This document shows positions 46,239-58,399 of a stretch of DNA of 64,000 nucleotides, in pieces. Within the stretch, counting starts at the first letter, position 1. Each line of letters opens with the position of its first letter. Under the pieces are notes generated by a model. That model worked only from the letters and a program-made list of their open reading frames with translations, did not search any database and was not told where the DNA came from. The DNA comes from Parastagonospora avenae f. sp. tritici 18332-5 (lineage: Eukaryota > Ascomycota > Dothideomycetes > Pleosporales > Phaeosphaeriaceae): assembly GCA_022559985.1 (NCBI GenBank), contig JAFJTR010000001.1, positions 806,001-870,000 on the forward strand, written 5' to 3'. Position numbers and translations under genes: made by a program.

Positions 46239-48698
46239 TCACTGCCCCATAACAATCTTCAACGTCTCCACCCCCAACGCAAGTACATCCTCCCTCCTCG
46301 TCTCCCTCAACACCCCCTTAAGACACTCCGCCGCGCCCTTCTCCCTCAACCCCTCTACACCCCCCTTATCCTCCGCCACACTCCTTACACAAACCACGCC
46401 GCGATACTTGACATCCTCGTCCTCATCCCTACACAAGCCGAGCAAAAATTCAATCCCCTTGTCCTGCTTGAGCAGCGCCGCGACCGCGTCTTCGATGGAC
46501 AGCAGCATTGCCAGCGCGCCGCCTGCCGCCGAGCGCGTGGCGAGGTCGTCGACGTCGGTCATGGCGAGGAGCAGGTGTAGGCGCTGTTTGGAGCGCGGGG
46601 AGGCGGGGTCGGCGAAGTGCGCGATACATGTTGCCGAGGCCATGAGGTTACACAGCAATTCCGTCGCCGCGCGGGTGAGCATCGTGTGGGTGGACAGCAA
46701 CATGTCGTCGATGATGGTATCGAAGGATAGCCGGATGATGTGGTCTTGCGTGGCTGTGTCGAGGGAGGCGAGGTTCGTGAGTGCGAGCAGCGCCTCGAAG
46801 GCGTGCAGTTGCCAGCTCGAACTGTCTGAGCGGGATAATTGGCTGATGAGCGGGCGTAGGGCGGATGTAGATGGAAGGGCGGAGTTGAAGACGTGTGAGG
46901 GGTTTATGCTGATGAGGAGCCGGGAGAGGGCTTGGGCGGTTGCGGGGGCGGTGGTGGGTGGGTAGGGGGTTGTACCGTTGGTGGAAGTGGCGTTGGTGGA
47001 AGATACGGTATCGTAGATTTGGATGAGAAGTTTTATCGCGCCTTGTTGGGTCATTGTGCCTCTGATCTTTGCGTCGCGGCTGAGGCTGAGCAGGATCTGG
47101 CTGCTGTGGGAGAGGATGGTGGGACTGCCTTTTTTGCAGACTTGCACGAGGAGAGGCACGATGTTAGCTTCCATCATGCGCTTGCAGCGGGTGTTGACGC
47201 TGGCATCGTTGAGGAGGTCGTCTGGTTCAGTGGGCTTTTGCACGTTGGCGTATGCTTTGAGTTGGGTCATGCGTTTCTCTTCTTCAGATTGGATGGGCAG
47301 GTAAGCGGTGATGTTGACGAAAATGGTCAAGCCACCGAAGATGATGTTTGAAGGAGCAGAGGCCTCGCTCATAGTGCCAATCAGGCGCTTGAGAAACTTT
47401 GGTGATTTGGACAAGTCTTCGCGGACTTTGGGCTGAAGGGAGGCGTATGCGAGACCTTCGATCGAGTCTTGCTTGGAGGAATTGTCACCACCAATGACCA
47501 TAGACTTGAAGCTTGCAATCAAGTCGCTCTGCTCTACCCTGGCTGGTGTGACAATCCGAGGCCCTTCAGAAGACGCCGCTTCTTCGCCCAACTTGACAAG
47601 AATGAGTGCTGCCAGATTCGCACGTTTCTTGTCCGGACTGTCTGTGACCAACTCCTCCAACCAATCTCTACAATGCTTATTGATAGCATCTCTGCAATTC
47701 TTGTCCATACAGGCTGCGCTGATTAGCTCCAACGTCGCCTGATCGAGCTTTTGAGACCTCTTCTTCTCCACCAGCGGCACAAGCGTGCCCACAAAGCCTT
47801 CCGTCAGGAAAAGCGCTGCCGCCGGCGTGACAGCAACCGGAAAGATAGCCGCAGCCGCCGAGAAGGCAATGACCAAATCATTCGCATCGCCCTTATTCGC
47901 ACGGTGGGTGACGAACTTCGAAATCAGCTCGCCAGCTGTATCCGGGCAAAGTTCAAACAACTTGATACTCGCAAGCGTAGCCTGCGCCCGCAAGCTATTC
48001 GGCAGCCGGATATCCAGAGACGCGAGTATGACATCGAAGCTATCCGAGTCGATAATGCCCTTGAGATGCTCCGCGTGATGAGCGAGTAATTGTGCGATAC
48101 CTTTCATGGCGCGTTCCGGGTGCTCCAGCGCTTCTTCCATCATCATCGCCAAGCTGAGCATAAACATATCCCTATGCCCACTTTTGAACGCCTCATTGTC
48201 AGGCCAGACACTCCTGTTGAGTAAGACTTTGAGCAAGCCGTCGATAGAATCGTCGCCCCGCTCGAACATCTCGTAGTAAATCCTCGTCGGCTGTTCCCTG
48301 ACCGCATGGGCAAGCCACGTCTGCGCGCCGATGTTCTGCAATAACTCGCCTGTGACTTGATCAAGCGTATCGTCTTCGCCCTTGAATTCAAATAGAATTG
48401 CCATCGCTTGCTCCGCCTCTTTTTGCTTGACTCCTCCCTTCTGCACCGCTCGTAGCACCCTGTCTCCATCATCGTCATTCCTGCTCGCCACCCAAATCTT
48501 GCACAGCGCCAGAAGTTCGCTCTTGTCCTCCTCTTCTCTTAGCTTCGTCCAAGCATCTTTGATTTGCTGGTTCTCAGGCGCTATAGTGCTTGCCTCGCGG
48601 AGGAAGCGTGCTGCCGATGCCAGATCACCAGCTTTTGTACTCTCACCAGCCTTCTCCGCAAGCTGCAGCGCCCGCTGATCTTCTGAGATGGAGGCCAT
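46239..48698 (-). CDS. cro1: UCS-domain myosin co-chaperone (Cro1/She4/UNC-45 family)
   Basis: Folds and stabilises myosin motors together with Hsp90, acting in actin-dependent growth and septation. The intronless gene gives 819 residues. The N-terminal 60 residues look like a reduced TPR-type helical region (LAEKAGESTKAGDLASAARF). The rest is an armadillo-like alpha-helical array (central and UCS domains) with motifs such as FEFKGEDDTLDQVTGELL, KFLKRLIGTMSEASAPSNI, YGG-free FGGLTIFVNITAYLP and DAKIRGTMTQQGAIKLLI, all typical of fungal Cro1. The C-terminal helices end LGVETLKIVMGQ. The start at 48698 (MASISEDQRAL) suits the family. Confidence 0.93.
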   Translation of the reverse strand: MASISEDQRALQLAEKAGESTKAGDLASAARFLREASTIAPENQQIKDAWTKLREEEDKSELLALCKIWVASRNDDDGDRVLRAVQKGGVKQKEAEQAMAILFEFKGEDDTLDQVTGELLQNIGAQTWLAHAVREQPTRIYYEMFERGDDSIDGLLKVLLNRSVWPDNEAFKSGHRDMFMLSLAMMMEEALEHPERAMKGIAQLLAHHAEHLKGIIDSDSFDVILASLDIRLPNSLRAQATLASIKLFELCPDTAGELISKFVTHRANKGDANDLVIAFSAAAAIFPVAVTPAAALFLTEGFVGTLVPLVEKKRSQKLDQATLELISAACMDKNCRDAINKHCRDWLEELVTDSPDKKRANLAALILVKLGEEAASSEGPRIVTPARVEQSDLIASFKSMVIGGDNSSKQDSIEGLAYASLQPKVREDLSKSPKFLKRLIGTMSEASAPSNIIFGGLTIFVNITAYLPIQSEEEKRMTQLKAYANVQKPTEPDDLLNDASVNTRCKRMMEANIVPLLVQVCKKGSPTILSHSSQILLSLSRDAKIRGTMTQQGAIKLLIQIYDTVSSTNATSTNGTTPYPPTTAPATAQALSRLLISINPSHVFNSALPSTSALRPLISQLSRSDSSSWQLHAFEALLALTNLASLDTATQDHIIRLSFDTIIDDMLLSTHTMLTRAATELLCNLMASATCIAHFADPASPRSKQRLHLLLAMTDVDDLATRSAAGGALAMLLSIEDAVAALLKQDKGIEFLLGLCRDEDEDVKYRGVVCVRSVAEDKGGVEGLREKGAAECLKGVLRETRREDVLALGVETLKIVMGQ

Positions 48699-49182
48699 GG
48701 TTGGTGCGGGATGCGGGAGATGGGGAGCATCTCGAGGTTCCGCAAAATTGTGGGCTTGCTCAGTTCCATGTCACGGGGGGAGTTCGGTATGCAGCGCACA
48801 GACCAATGCCGCGTGGAAATCGTTTCAATTGGTGGGGTAGTAGCACTGGCTGTTACGATATTCACTACAACATCATCAAGAAGCGTCTAGACTTGCGTGT
48901 GAGAATATGCGTTCATTACCAAATACAGCTCGTAAAATCGTACGACAGGTCTATAGAACCTGTTCCCACGCTCGCTAAATATGCGGGTATAATATGCTCG
49001 AGTACCAAATGCTTCGCGAAAAAGAAACCACAACTCCGTGTGACCCAATACTACAACATGACAGCCAACGCCGACCATCAACCGACCAGACCGTCCCACA
49101 AAATTCGCCTGTAAAGTATCATGACCCGGCTTCAACGTTCATCCAATTTGATGATCAGGTAGTGCTCGTCAATTTCTTCTCC
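48699..49182. other. Short intergenic region, cro1 upstream / LRR gene 3' end
   Basis: About 480 bp that must contain the cro1 promoter and the 3' UTR of the LRR scaffold gene, both on the minus strand. No gene or clear core-promoter motif is seen. Confidence 0.4.
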
Positions 49183-52100
49183 CTATTCGCCATGGTTGTT
49201 GCTCTGCTCGGGTTGCTTGCGCTGGATGACACCAAGCAAAAGCATACGCTCCCAGATATCGTCCTTCACCAGGACACGCGCCTTGTCGAAAACCAGGCCG
49301 TCTAACTCCCTGAGGTTCTTGCAGAGATTTGCCAGCATCATCTCAGTCACGCGTCGCCTAATACGGGTCTCAAAGTCCAACCGTTCAAGATGTATGTAGT
49401 CGGCTTCGGCATCTCCATCTGGCAGAACGAAGCGATCTGTGAGCTGTTCGTCTGAGGGCTTCTGCCTGAGTGACATGACTCGGTTCTCGGACGTAGGGGC
49501 ATAGAAGCGTAGGGTGAGAGGGTTGTCGCGCCAGTCCAGTTTTGAGAGTGTACCGAGTTTGCCTAGGACCAATGCATTTGCACGGAGGCGTTCAAGTTTG
49601 TTGCCTACTAAGAGAAGCTCATCCAGTCGCTTGATGTTAAGAAGAGGCCGTAGATCCTTAATCGAATTGAAGTTGAGGTTGATGGACCGGATGTTAGGTG
49701 TCAGTTGCCCAAACTTCTCTGGCAATTCTTTGAGACCCATGGATGCTAGCTCGAGGCGCTGTAGGTTCAACAGATGCTGTGAAATTTCCAAACCGTGCGT
49801 AGGGTTGAGGGAAATGTACAGGTTGCGAACATCAGAGTTTCGCACGAGGTTGCTGACGCAAGTTTCGACATCCGAATCGCTACTGAGCATCTGGTCTCGT
49901 GCAGAGAAAGTGCGGAGATGTCGAAGATGCTCCAATCCTGGCACATACGCAAGACAGTTGCCATCCACATGTAACGTCTCGAGCCTTGGAAAGTGGCCGT
50001 CCACGTTCAGCAGTGCTGTACCATTTCGACAGAGGCGTAACGATCGTAAAGACTTGCATCGTCCAGCCGCTCCATCGAACAAGGGGAACTCTTCGATCTC
50101 ATTACCATCTGGGAGAGTTAGCAATTGTCGGAGACTATACGAACTTGAGAACACGTACCTAAGTTGAGGTGCTCCAATCGAGGAAGATTCTGAAGATTGC
50201 GCACCTCAAGGAGACGATTGTTCCGGAGATCAAGGTCCGTGAGAGATGCCCTTAGTATATTAGCGAGTTACTTTGCGATGCGGAAGGAGAGGCAACTCAC
50301 AGATTAGATCGACCGAATTCTACCAGCTCGATCTCATTGCCCCTAGCACTCAGCTCCATCAGTCCATCTAGATGTAGTACACCATCCAGAGACTTGATCT
50401 TGTTGTTGTTGACTAACAGCACACGGAGATGAACGAGCTCAGCAAGACCATCGAGGCTGTCTATCTCATTATTCGAGATATCAAGGTGCTGCAAGTTGAG
50501 CAAAGTGGTCCAAGAAGTCAGGCCATGTAGGCAATTGTTTTGCGCTTGTAGACGTCGCATGGTATAGGGTATACCGCCTACTTGGCTGATACTGTTGTTC
50601 GACATGTCGAGCTCTTCAAGCTGGTAACACAATTCATCCAGTCGGTTAAGGGTGCTAAGGCTCTTCCCGTGCAGGTCAACTTTTCGCAGATCCTCCCAGT
50701 AGGGCTCATCGGGTTCGACATCCTGTAGTGCCTTGACAAGCTCAGCCGTCCCTTGCGCGTAACGATCTTCGAGTGCCTTGGAAAAGCGTGTACCATCGTG
50801 CTTCACTACCACTCGATTTGGCAATTCACATTCATCAATTTGGTTGAGAGTGAATTCTGGTAGATCGCTCAACATAAAGGTGACGTCGCCCTTCGCTGGG
50901 GAAGAGGGAGCTGCAAGCGCATTGCGGTCGCCATGGGCAAGGACAGGTGCTGAAACGCTCATAGAGAGCTGCATCCGGTAGTTTTTCGATGGCAGTTCGT
51001 CGAGGAGGGACAAATCTCCATCTCCATTGAACATCGGTGCGCGGTTTATTCGGGCTTGAGGAAGTGTGTTTGAAGTGCCTACATGTTTCTGAGTTGCCGC
51101 CGCCTTTTGCCAAGTGGTTTGATCGCGTTTGGGTGGATGGGCGGTATGGTGCTCTGTGTCTGCAAAATCTCGTTCGGCTATGGAGATTGTTATGTCTCGG
51201 ACACGATGATTCTGCACGTTCGTATTCGCATGGCCCCGTCCCTCAAAGTACTGGATTTCGTGCTCGACATCGCCCTCGTCTGACTCTGGTATAGCATATG
51301 TCGTTTGTCTCTGTGGCGCCTTCTGGGAACTCCATTTTCGTGGCGCTTGCGTACTCCATGAGGTATTTCTGGTCTCTGTCTTCGGGTAGCTCCACGCAAA
51401 ATTCGACATCTTCGAGGGCACAGAGCTAGTATCGGTGCATATGGTACCTTTGCCCTCCCGAGTGACTGGCCGCTCCTCCTCTTCCAAGATGGGCGGTTCT
51501 GTGTCTTCCAGTATAGTCTCTGATGTGGGCTTTGGACGGACAGGTAGAGTAATCCCGAGATCCTGCTCGTTTGTGTCGTCCACGGTCAAATCTGGTATGT
51601 TTCCAAACGGGTCCTCCTCGCTGTCATTCAAGTTGGTGAGATCCTCCTCGAATTTCCTGTGTTCTTTCGAGGGACTTTTTTGACGCACCCACATGTTCTT
51701 CTCGCGATCGAAAGTCATGCCTGCTATTTCTTGGGGTATCAAATGTGCTACAGCTTCGGGCGCGAGGGTAGCAACATGGTCCGATCGCCGTGAAGCGTTT
51801 GTCACTATGGTTTGGCCGAAGGAGGATCCTGTGGACGGTAGGGTGCCATTAGTCCGTGGCTGCGATCCAACAGCCTCGTCTGCGGGCTCTGCCCTCTTGT
51901 GTCGGTTCGGATTGTCAGTAATGCGGATGTCGTCCTGCTCAATCACTACACTCTCATCTTCTGGTGTTTGAGATCCTCTCACCCGAGATAAGCGCAGAGA
52001 GTTGACTGATGAGTTGAGAAACGTGTCCGTGTCCTTCTCCTGATACTTGCGTAGATGGCTCATGACGTTCGGGTCGAGTTGGTGCTTGTTTGGCTCTTTC

Positions 52101-54616
52101 CATGCCGACGTGCGGCCCTCTCTGCTTGGAGGCCGATCAAAGGTAAGCGAGCTTGAGGAATGTACTTCAGTGTTCTCCACGAGCTCGGACTCTTGCTCCG
52201 TCTCTTCTAGACTACCCAGACCGCTACTCGGCCGACCTTTGGTGCGGATGAAGTTCATGATCTTGACAGCTTCGTCCAAGAAGTCCTGCGTGGTAACCGA
52301 TCGCTTGCGGCTCTCATCGCGCACAGCCTTCTGCTTCTTCATACTAAAAGCAGCAACTTCGCTGGCAATCACAGCAGCCCGAGCTTCTTCCGTTTTGGCG
52401 TCGGTCGTTTTTGGTGATTCCAATTGTTCCTTGATGGAGTTGAGTTTTGGTGACGACATGATGAAAGCCTCTGTTGCTTCCATGATCTCGGTCTGGAGTT
52501 CGTCCAATCTTCGCTGACTAGGCGTAGGATTGCGGGGCCTCAGAATATGCCTTCGTGCCAGAGTTTCAGCGTCGGCCACGTTGCTGTAAGAGTCGTGACG
52601 CGCATCCTTTCGTTTCCGTCCGATTATAGACTGGATAGCTGTATGGGACTCACGCACGCTGTTGAGGCCTCCGTCACTAAATACATCCTCTTGCTCTTCG
52701 TCATCGCCTGCTGATGGGATCGTCCTTCTGCGTTTGGGCGTTGGGTTCTTGAAAGGTGATGTCGGGCCGCGCTTGCCATCTGCATACTCTTGCTGTATCT
52801 CCAGCTGTTCTTCGTGTCCAACCGTCGCTGCACTTCGATGTCTGTGAAACTTTGGCCGAATTGCATTCCTGACTACACTTCCACTCTGACTCGATGCCTG
52901 CCTCCGTCTCTCTGACGGTTTACGAGAGACGGGGGAGTCTTCTACATGGAATCTGAAGGGCTGCCGGCTGCCGGGGGGCGCAACATCCATCGATGGCGAC
53001 CCGTCAGGCGCACTGTTGTCTGCATCAAAGTCGTCGAAGGATTGCTCGGAAAATCCACCCGAAAACTCATATTCGTTTAGCTGCCCTTGGCCAAAAGCAC
53101 TCACTCGACGATGGACGCGTTCCGGCTCGGTTGTCACTCTTTGCATGCTGACCTCTTCGACTGAGGTGAGCGTGGAAGTTTTCTGAACTGTCTTCGTGGT
53201 TTCTGTTTTGGTGCTGGTGCCTTGGTCACTGCTGGTGACAGTCTTGTCGGATTTGATTTCAAGCTGACTCAAGCGTCTTTGCAGCCGGTTACTTGTAAAT
53301 GTGTCGTGCGCGTCGAACAGCTTCAAGGGACTGCCCGAGTTCTTGGCCCTCTCCGGGCTCAAGAACTGATTGCCATGTCGATGTGGGGTCTTTGGATTTG
53401 AGGCTTCCATCGGAGGAGCATCGTTGGCTGTGTCCCGCGATGGCTGTGGTTTTGCAGGTCGAGCAATTGTTCCCTCCCAGGATTGCGTCTTGTCTGGTGA
53501 AGGGCTGAGCGCACGGTGGCGGAAAGAGCCATCTCGCGAGTACCCGCCCCTTCGAAGCTCTACATATCGGCCAACGTTTGCCAAGTCTGGAGTGCCAGCT
53601 GGGAGGCCTTCTGGTAACGATTCGTCTTGTAGCCGTGCAAGCGACGAATCTTCCTGGCTGTGGCTGAGGATACTCACCTCAGTAATGGATTGGTAATGGG
53701 CCTGTGGTGGTGACCCAATCTGGCGCAATCGGTTCGCAAGTTCGGAGCCTCTGAAGTTCGGTGTTGGGGCGGGAGGCTGCCCAACCTTCAGGTTTGTCGT
53801 GAGGTAGACGGGGCTGAAGCCTTCGTTCTCGAATTCAATCTGGCCGCTGACGGTTCGCGTCGCACTCTGTGAGGCGGTATGTGGCGCACGAATAATGGAC
53901 AAATCCGATTCGTCTGGTACTGAATCGTCCTTCTGTGCGTTGTGTGGCTCGTGTTCAGCCACTTCCTCCGTGTGCGTATCTTCATCCTTCTTCTGTTGTC
54001 GTGCTGGCCACGGTGGAGGGCTGGAAGGCATCGCGCCCAGCCCCTTCAAGAGGCCCAATTTGCCTTTTGCCTGTTGGGGCTCCTCGGCAGGGCTTCCGGC
54101 GGGCTTCTGGAAGATATTCTGCAGGCCTGTGTTGCCGAAAAGATCAGTCTGATCGCCATAGCCCAGCTCGCCCTTCACCAGCCGGCGCCTCCATTCTGGC
54201 GTTCCGTGGCCTCCTGTCTCCTTCACGGGCGATTTCGCGACCGTGTTGTGCGCAACGGTGCCGTACAGTATCGAACTCTGCGCCAACGATGAGGGAGAAA
54301 ATGAGGCCGACTGCGCGGCTGCCATGCATGAAGCCTCGGGGGATGACGGGGCGATGTTGTTGTCGCTGAGGCTGCGCTCGGCCAAGGCGCTCCTTCTCTT
54401 TGGCAGGTGCAGGCCTTTTGCGTTGACCTGGATCTCGGAGAGCGAGCCCGACGACTGCCTCATGCGGGGAAGGCGGCTTCGTGGTTTCGGTGGTACGCTC
54501 TGTGACGTCTGTGTGGATACAGCACTGCCTGAATCGCGCGCAATGGTTTGTGGCGTGCCCTGCTGTATCCATTCCTCCGAGAGGTCCTCGAGCCACGGCT
54601 GTGTTGTGTTGGCCAT
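49183..54616 (-). CDS. Spindle-pole-body LRR scaffold of the septation network (Nud1/Cdc11-like)
   Basis: Three exons (54616-50301, 50250-50159, 50108-49183) give 1777 residues. The N-terminal 1150 residues are disordered, rich in Ser/Thr/Pro and phosphorylatable SP/TP sites, and begin MANTTQPWLEDLSEEWIQQG, the conserved start of fungal Cdc11 homologues. The C-terminal part, from about 1240, is a leucine-rich repeat array (CYQLEELDMSNNSISQVGG, LQHLDISNNEIDSLDG, LNLDGNEIEEFP and more) running nearly to the end. In yeasts Nud1/Cdc11 anchors mitotic-exit/septation kinases at the spindle pole body. The two 50-nt introns lie within the LRRs. Intron 1 uses the acceptor AAG (50253-50251), less usual than CAG/TAG, but the frame and LRR periodicity demand it. 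Confidence 0.88.
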
Positions 54617-55204
54617 GGTGGTGGTGCGGTCGTAGTCGCGTGGAGTCGTCCAAGGTGTTGTGGAGAATCGCGATGGTGCGGAAACGCGTCGGACGATTTT
54701 CTGTTATTTTGTAGTCGGCATGCTGCAGCGTCGAGAATTCCTCAATGGCGAGAGGTAAAGCGGAAGAACGCGTCTCAGAACTGGCGGTATTTCGACAATA
54801 TCAATATGCAAGGATCCGGGCTATCATGGAACAAGGGCCTGGGAATTGGGCCCCCGCGCGTCTACGAAAATCGCCCGATGGTTGCCCAGGGCAACCACCA
54901 ACGGCCCGCTTCCGACAGGTCGCGCCGTCGAACATCACGACATGAAGGCTTGGAGAGTCAAACCTTAGTTGTACTACACGGCATACCACGCCCGTTGAAC
55001 TGGAGACGAAGCGACAGCCCTGGACGACCTGCTATCGGCGATACTCCCGCTTTCTGGACAGCACGACACGATCACCTCGAGCATCCGAATATGCACACGA
55101 CCGCAGACCCCTCCACATATTCCTACCGAGCAACGCCTACCTTACGGACACACCCAGCAGCTTCTTGGAGCACACGAATATCCTGAGCTCACTTTGGACC
55201 GGGC
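54617..55204. promoter_or_regulatory. Shared divergent promoter, LRR scaffold / conserved protein
   Basis: 588 bp between two divergent start codons. Plus-strand frames crossing it are unsupported. No TATA box is clear. Confidence 0.45.
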
Positions 55205-57286
55205 ATGGACCCGGGGAGAGCCGGCAGCATGCGCTTGACGCTGCATCCTCACCTGAAGCGCGGGCTCGACCATGACGACTTCTATCTGGACCCCGCAGAC
55301 ATGATTGAGGACGTACCAAGCGAATACAAAAACTCGCAGGAGCAGGCTGCCAAGCGACAGAGGGTCGAGAAGATCGCGGCGCAATACATAAAGGGTAGGC
55401 TGCCTACCATCATGACAGCAAGCCTACGAGGTCCCTTCAACGATGGCTGGAAGAACCCTTGGGCAAAAGCGAAGAAAGCCAAGCGGAGAATCTCAAATAA
55501 GGAGAACAGTATAAGCAGTGACAGGAATGCTGTAGGTGGGAAGTCAGGGACGAGAAAGAATAAGCCGACAGAGGCGAGGAGGCGCACGAGGAGCGCAGGT
55601 AGAAAGGCGTTGGAAGAACAAGCTGTTGCTTCGCCAGAGACGTCTAGGGCCGTTCACAGCCATGTGGAGCAATATGAAGAAAGTCATACACTCGACGTCA
55701 TCGAAGTCCCACCTGCCACAGCCCCTTCTCCAGACCACGACACATCTGGCGCGACCGAGTTCTTCAGTGTAGATACCGAGCGATGCGCCAGACAACAATC
55801 TCCGCTAACCGATCCATTTTGGCTCCGACGTCCAGAGTCTCAAAGAAGGGTTGACGTGAGGACGTCCATTAGAGGGGGCACGGATCTCTCCCCAACACAC
55901 ACGAGGGGCACACGCGCTCAAGCAGATAGAAGAAAGATGCCTCTACTTGCAGTACCCAAATTCCCTGTCGGTATTCGTCTTTCTACTTCCAAAACAGCTG
56001 CGCCTGAGAATATAAACTCGAGTGCCTCTGCCTCTATGGTCATATCTTCTCCTGCGCAAGCAATCGGTCCTGGGCCTACAATGTTGCAACAGACGCCTAG
56101 TCTACCATCCGAGATACAGCCCGCCCAGATTCATTCTGCTGCTGGGCCCATGCCAACACTCACACCAATGACTGCTCAGAAGCTGCCCTTGGCGGATCAT
56201 CCACATCGAGGGCTGACCCGGGAAGCCATACAACGATCTGCTGAACGGCTTGTCGATGTGCATTCAGCATCCCAGTCCTCTAACAGTCAGTCGAACCGAA
56301 CAGAGCGGGTCGGTCTCGACGATGCCGCAGCTCCTAAGCAGTCCGAGAATGGTCACCCAGCTCCACCCATGCCAGACTCTTCGACTGGGTTCGTTTACAA
56401 AAAGGTTGGAGGCACGAAGTGGAACATCAGCAATGCTCCAAGGTCCAAACCACGAGCAGTCAACTTCAATTCGTCTCCTGCCGGCAAGGACATTGCAGTT
56501 ACAAGTAAGCCAAGTTCGCAGAAAAGTGATACCGCTGGCGAGAAGACACCTGGAGGACAACCGACCACAGTCAAAGATGGGCGTCCGTCAGAAAAGCCGA
56601 CGAGCAAAAGTCAGCCTGATGCGCTGGTTCAAGAGCAAGAGAGTCTCCTGTCGAATACCTCTAGTCGCCAGTCGGCCATGTCAACACAGGCTGCGATGCT
56701 GCTTGCGCAACTGGAATTTCAAGAAAGCACGTGCCCAACATCGTCCCACGAGACCCGTCGGCCATGGTCACAGCCAGAGGAGGCGACACCACGGCAGATC
56801 TTGCCCGAGCTCAGCCCTGCCATAACTCCTCTCTCAGTCTTCAGACGAAAGTTGGAGCAACCAAATCCGTTGGCCAGCGTGCTTCGGGGTCCACCTCTCA
56901 GTACGCAGGACTTGTTTGATGCAGCTTCGCCATTCGCCTTCAGCACGGCCAAGAAGAAGTCCGATGCGCCTCAACGTAGCAACCTGAGGATGTCACTGAC
57001 GTCTTTCAACGATCCAGATGAACACACTTCCTATGACTCCCAGCAAAGTCCCTCCTACTTGGACCGAATACCACTGAAGGAGAAGACTGTCGCGCCAAGC
57101 CCGTGGAAGCCTAGCTTTGGAAAGGGGCGACGGAATTCACAGGACTCATACAAGGGTGACAAAAGACGGTCCGTCAGTGACGTCGAACTTACCCAACTTG
57201 ACTTCCGCACCTCGCTGGACGATTATGGCTCTACTGGGTCCTTTCGCTTTGCAGACCGTCTCTTGCGTAATCTGAACGACCCCTGA
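55205..57286 (+). CDS. Conserved fungal protein of unknown function, basic and disordered
   Basis: An intronless frame of 693 residues starting MDPGRAGSM; a second Met at 55229 (MRLTLHPHL) may be the true start. The only block I recognise as conserved is near residues 55-90: QRVEKIAAQYIKGRLPTIMT, LRGPFNDGWKNPW, followed by KKAKRRISNKEN, a basic patch that looks like a nuclear-localisation signal. Homologues are often labelled 'protamine P1-like' because of their Arg/Lys content, which says nothing reliable about function. The rest is Ser/Pro/Thr/Gln-rich, with a second ordered-looking stretch near 530-580 (ITPLSVFRRKLEQPNPLASV) and an end with FRFADRLLRNLND. It is probably nuclear. It shares a promoter region with the septation scaffold. 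Confidence 0.8.
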   Translation: MDPGRAGSMRLTLHPHLKRGLDHDDFYLDPADMIEDVPSEYKNSQEQAAKRQRVEKIAAQYIKGRLPTIMTASLRGPFNDGWKNPWAKAKKAKRRISNKENSISSDRNAVGGKSGTRKNKPTEARRRTRSAGRKALEEQAVASPETSRAVHSHVEQYEESHTLDVIEVPPATAPSPDHDTSGATEFFSVDTERCARQQSPLTDPFWLRRPESQRRVDVRTSIRGGTDLSPTHTRGTRAQADRRKMPLLAVPKFPVGIRLSTSKTAAPENINSSASASMVISSPAQAIGPGPTMLQQTPSLPSEIQPAQIHSAAGPMPTLTPMTAQKLPLADHPHRGLTREAIQRSAERLVDVHSASQSSNSQSNRTERVGLDDAAAPKQSENGHPAPPMPDSSTGFVYKKVGGTKWNISNAPRSKPRAVNFNSSPAGKDIAVTSKPSSQKSDTAGEKTPGGQPTTVKDGRPSEKPTSKSQPDALVQEQESLLSNTSSRQSAMSTQAAMLLAQLEFQESTCPTSSHETRRPWSQPEEATPRQILPELSPAITPLSVFRRKLEQPNPLASVLRGPPLSTQDLFDAASPFAFSTAKKKSDAPQRSNLRMSLTSFNDPDEHTSYDSQQSPSYLDRIPLKEKTVAPSPWKPSFGKGRRNSQDSYKGDKRRSVSDVELTQLDFRTSLDDYGSTGSFRFADRLLRNLNDP

Positions 57287-58399
57287 GTCTTGTCACGACA
57301 TGTACGATCGAGGATGCCAATGCGGTCAAATGCGCAACTTGCATCAGCCTATCTCCATGCTCTGCTAGCATAACAGCGCACGCTCTTTTCTCCTAATTAT
57401 CCTAACGATCATTTGGAAAACTTGGCACATACTCGCTGCCAATCGAGCACAATGCGGTATCAGTAGATTTACTGTCGTGCAGCTGTACTTGAAACGTGTT
57501 GTAGCGTGGCGGTGAGAGGCCACGTTCTGCAGCGATTGGACGATAACGTCTTGCGGCTACATGAGCTTGCATCCGAGCATCCGACAACAGGGACTTCTTT
57601 GTGCAACGAGTGAGCCGATGAATGGAATGTTTGCAGCTGGGATAGCCCTCATGGCGGTCATTGCAAAGTTTAGATACGGGCGCTTGCGCGGCGGTGGGAG
57701 TGCGGAAGATGGACGGGGAGACGGTTAGCTTGTATAGCGTCTGAGCGACGCTGTGTCAGTAGAGGATTGCTTGGTAGAGGTCAATGCTAGAGATGCGCGC
57801 TTGTAAAGTTGCTGGCCTATGGTGAGAACATGTGTCGTTGGTCGGCTGCAATTGCCGTGTCATGGACCATGGAGAATATCCGACATCGCGCCTTCCCCAA
57901 GACCACATGATACAGAGAACGCCCGCCAGCGTGTCCGCGACAACAGCACGTGCCCGAGGCAGAGGCAGAAAAAGTAAATGCAGCCTCGTTTAGTAGTGAC
58001 TTGGTAAACAAACCATCATTTTTGCGACTATTACAGCATTTGCGCTGTTAAGGGTCACTGCAGCGCTTTGTCTCGGCGCAAAAAGTACGTCATCCTCTCG
58101 CTTGCCCAATTGATATCTCTGTGCTCCCTGGGCCGGCGCCCGTCCACACATCGCGGGAACGTGGGCCTTCCGCAATCCTCACTCGCTGCCCCGATCACGG
58201 TTCACGACCAGCAACTTTCACTGCACACTGCCCATCCGCCGGCGCCGTCTTTCGCTCCACGCTAAGCTGGTGCTTCCGCCGCGCCCAAACAACCCGCATC
58301 CTGGCCGCTGTTCCTGGCGCAGACCCGGCAATATCTGCCAGACAATCCGCCACGCTTCCAGCAGGACGCCTCCGAGACGGCCTGCCCAATGTCGACCCC
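57287..58399 (+). promoter_or_regulatory. Upstream region and leader of kcs1
   Basis: About 1.1 kb with no supported gene. The first part should hold the 3' UTR of the preceding gene. From 58121 the kcs1 frame is already open, with a Met there, so the protein may start 93 codons earlier than annotated. CCAAT at 58108 (in GCCCAATTG) is weak as a promoter sign. Confidence 0.4.
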
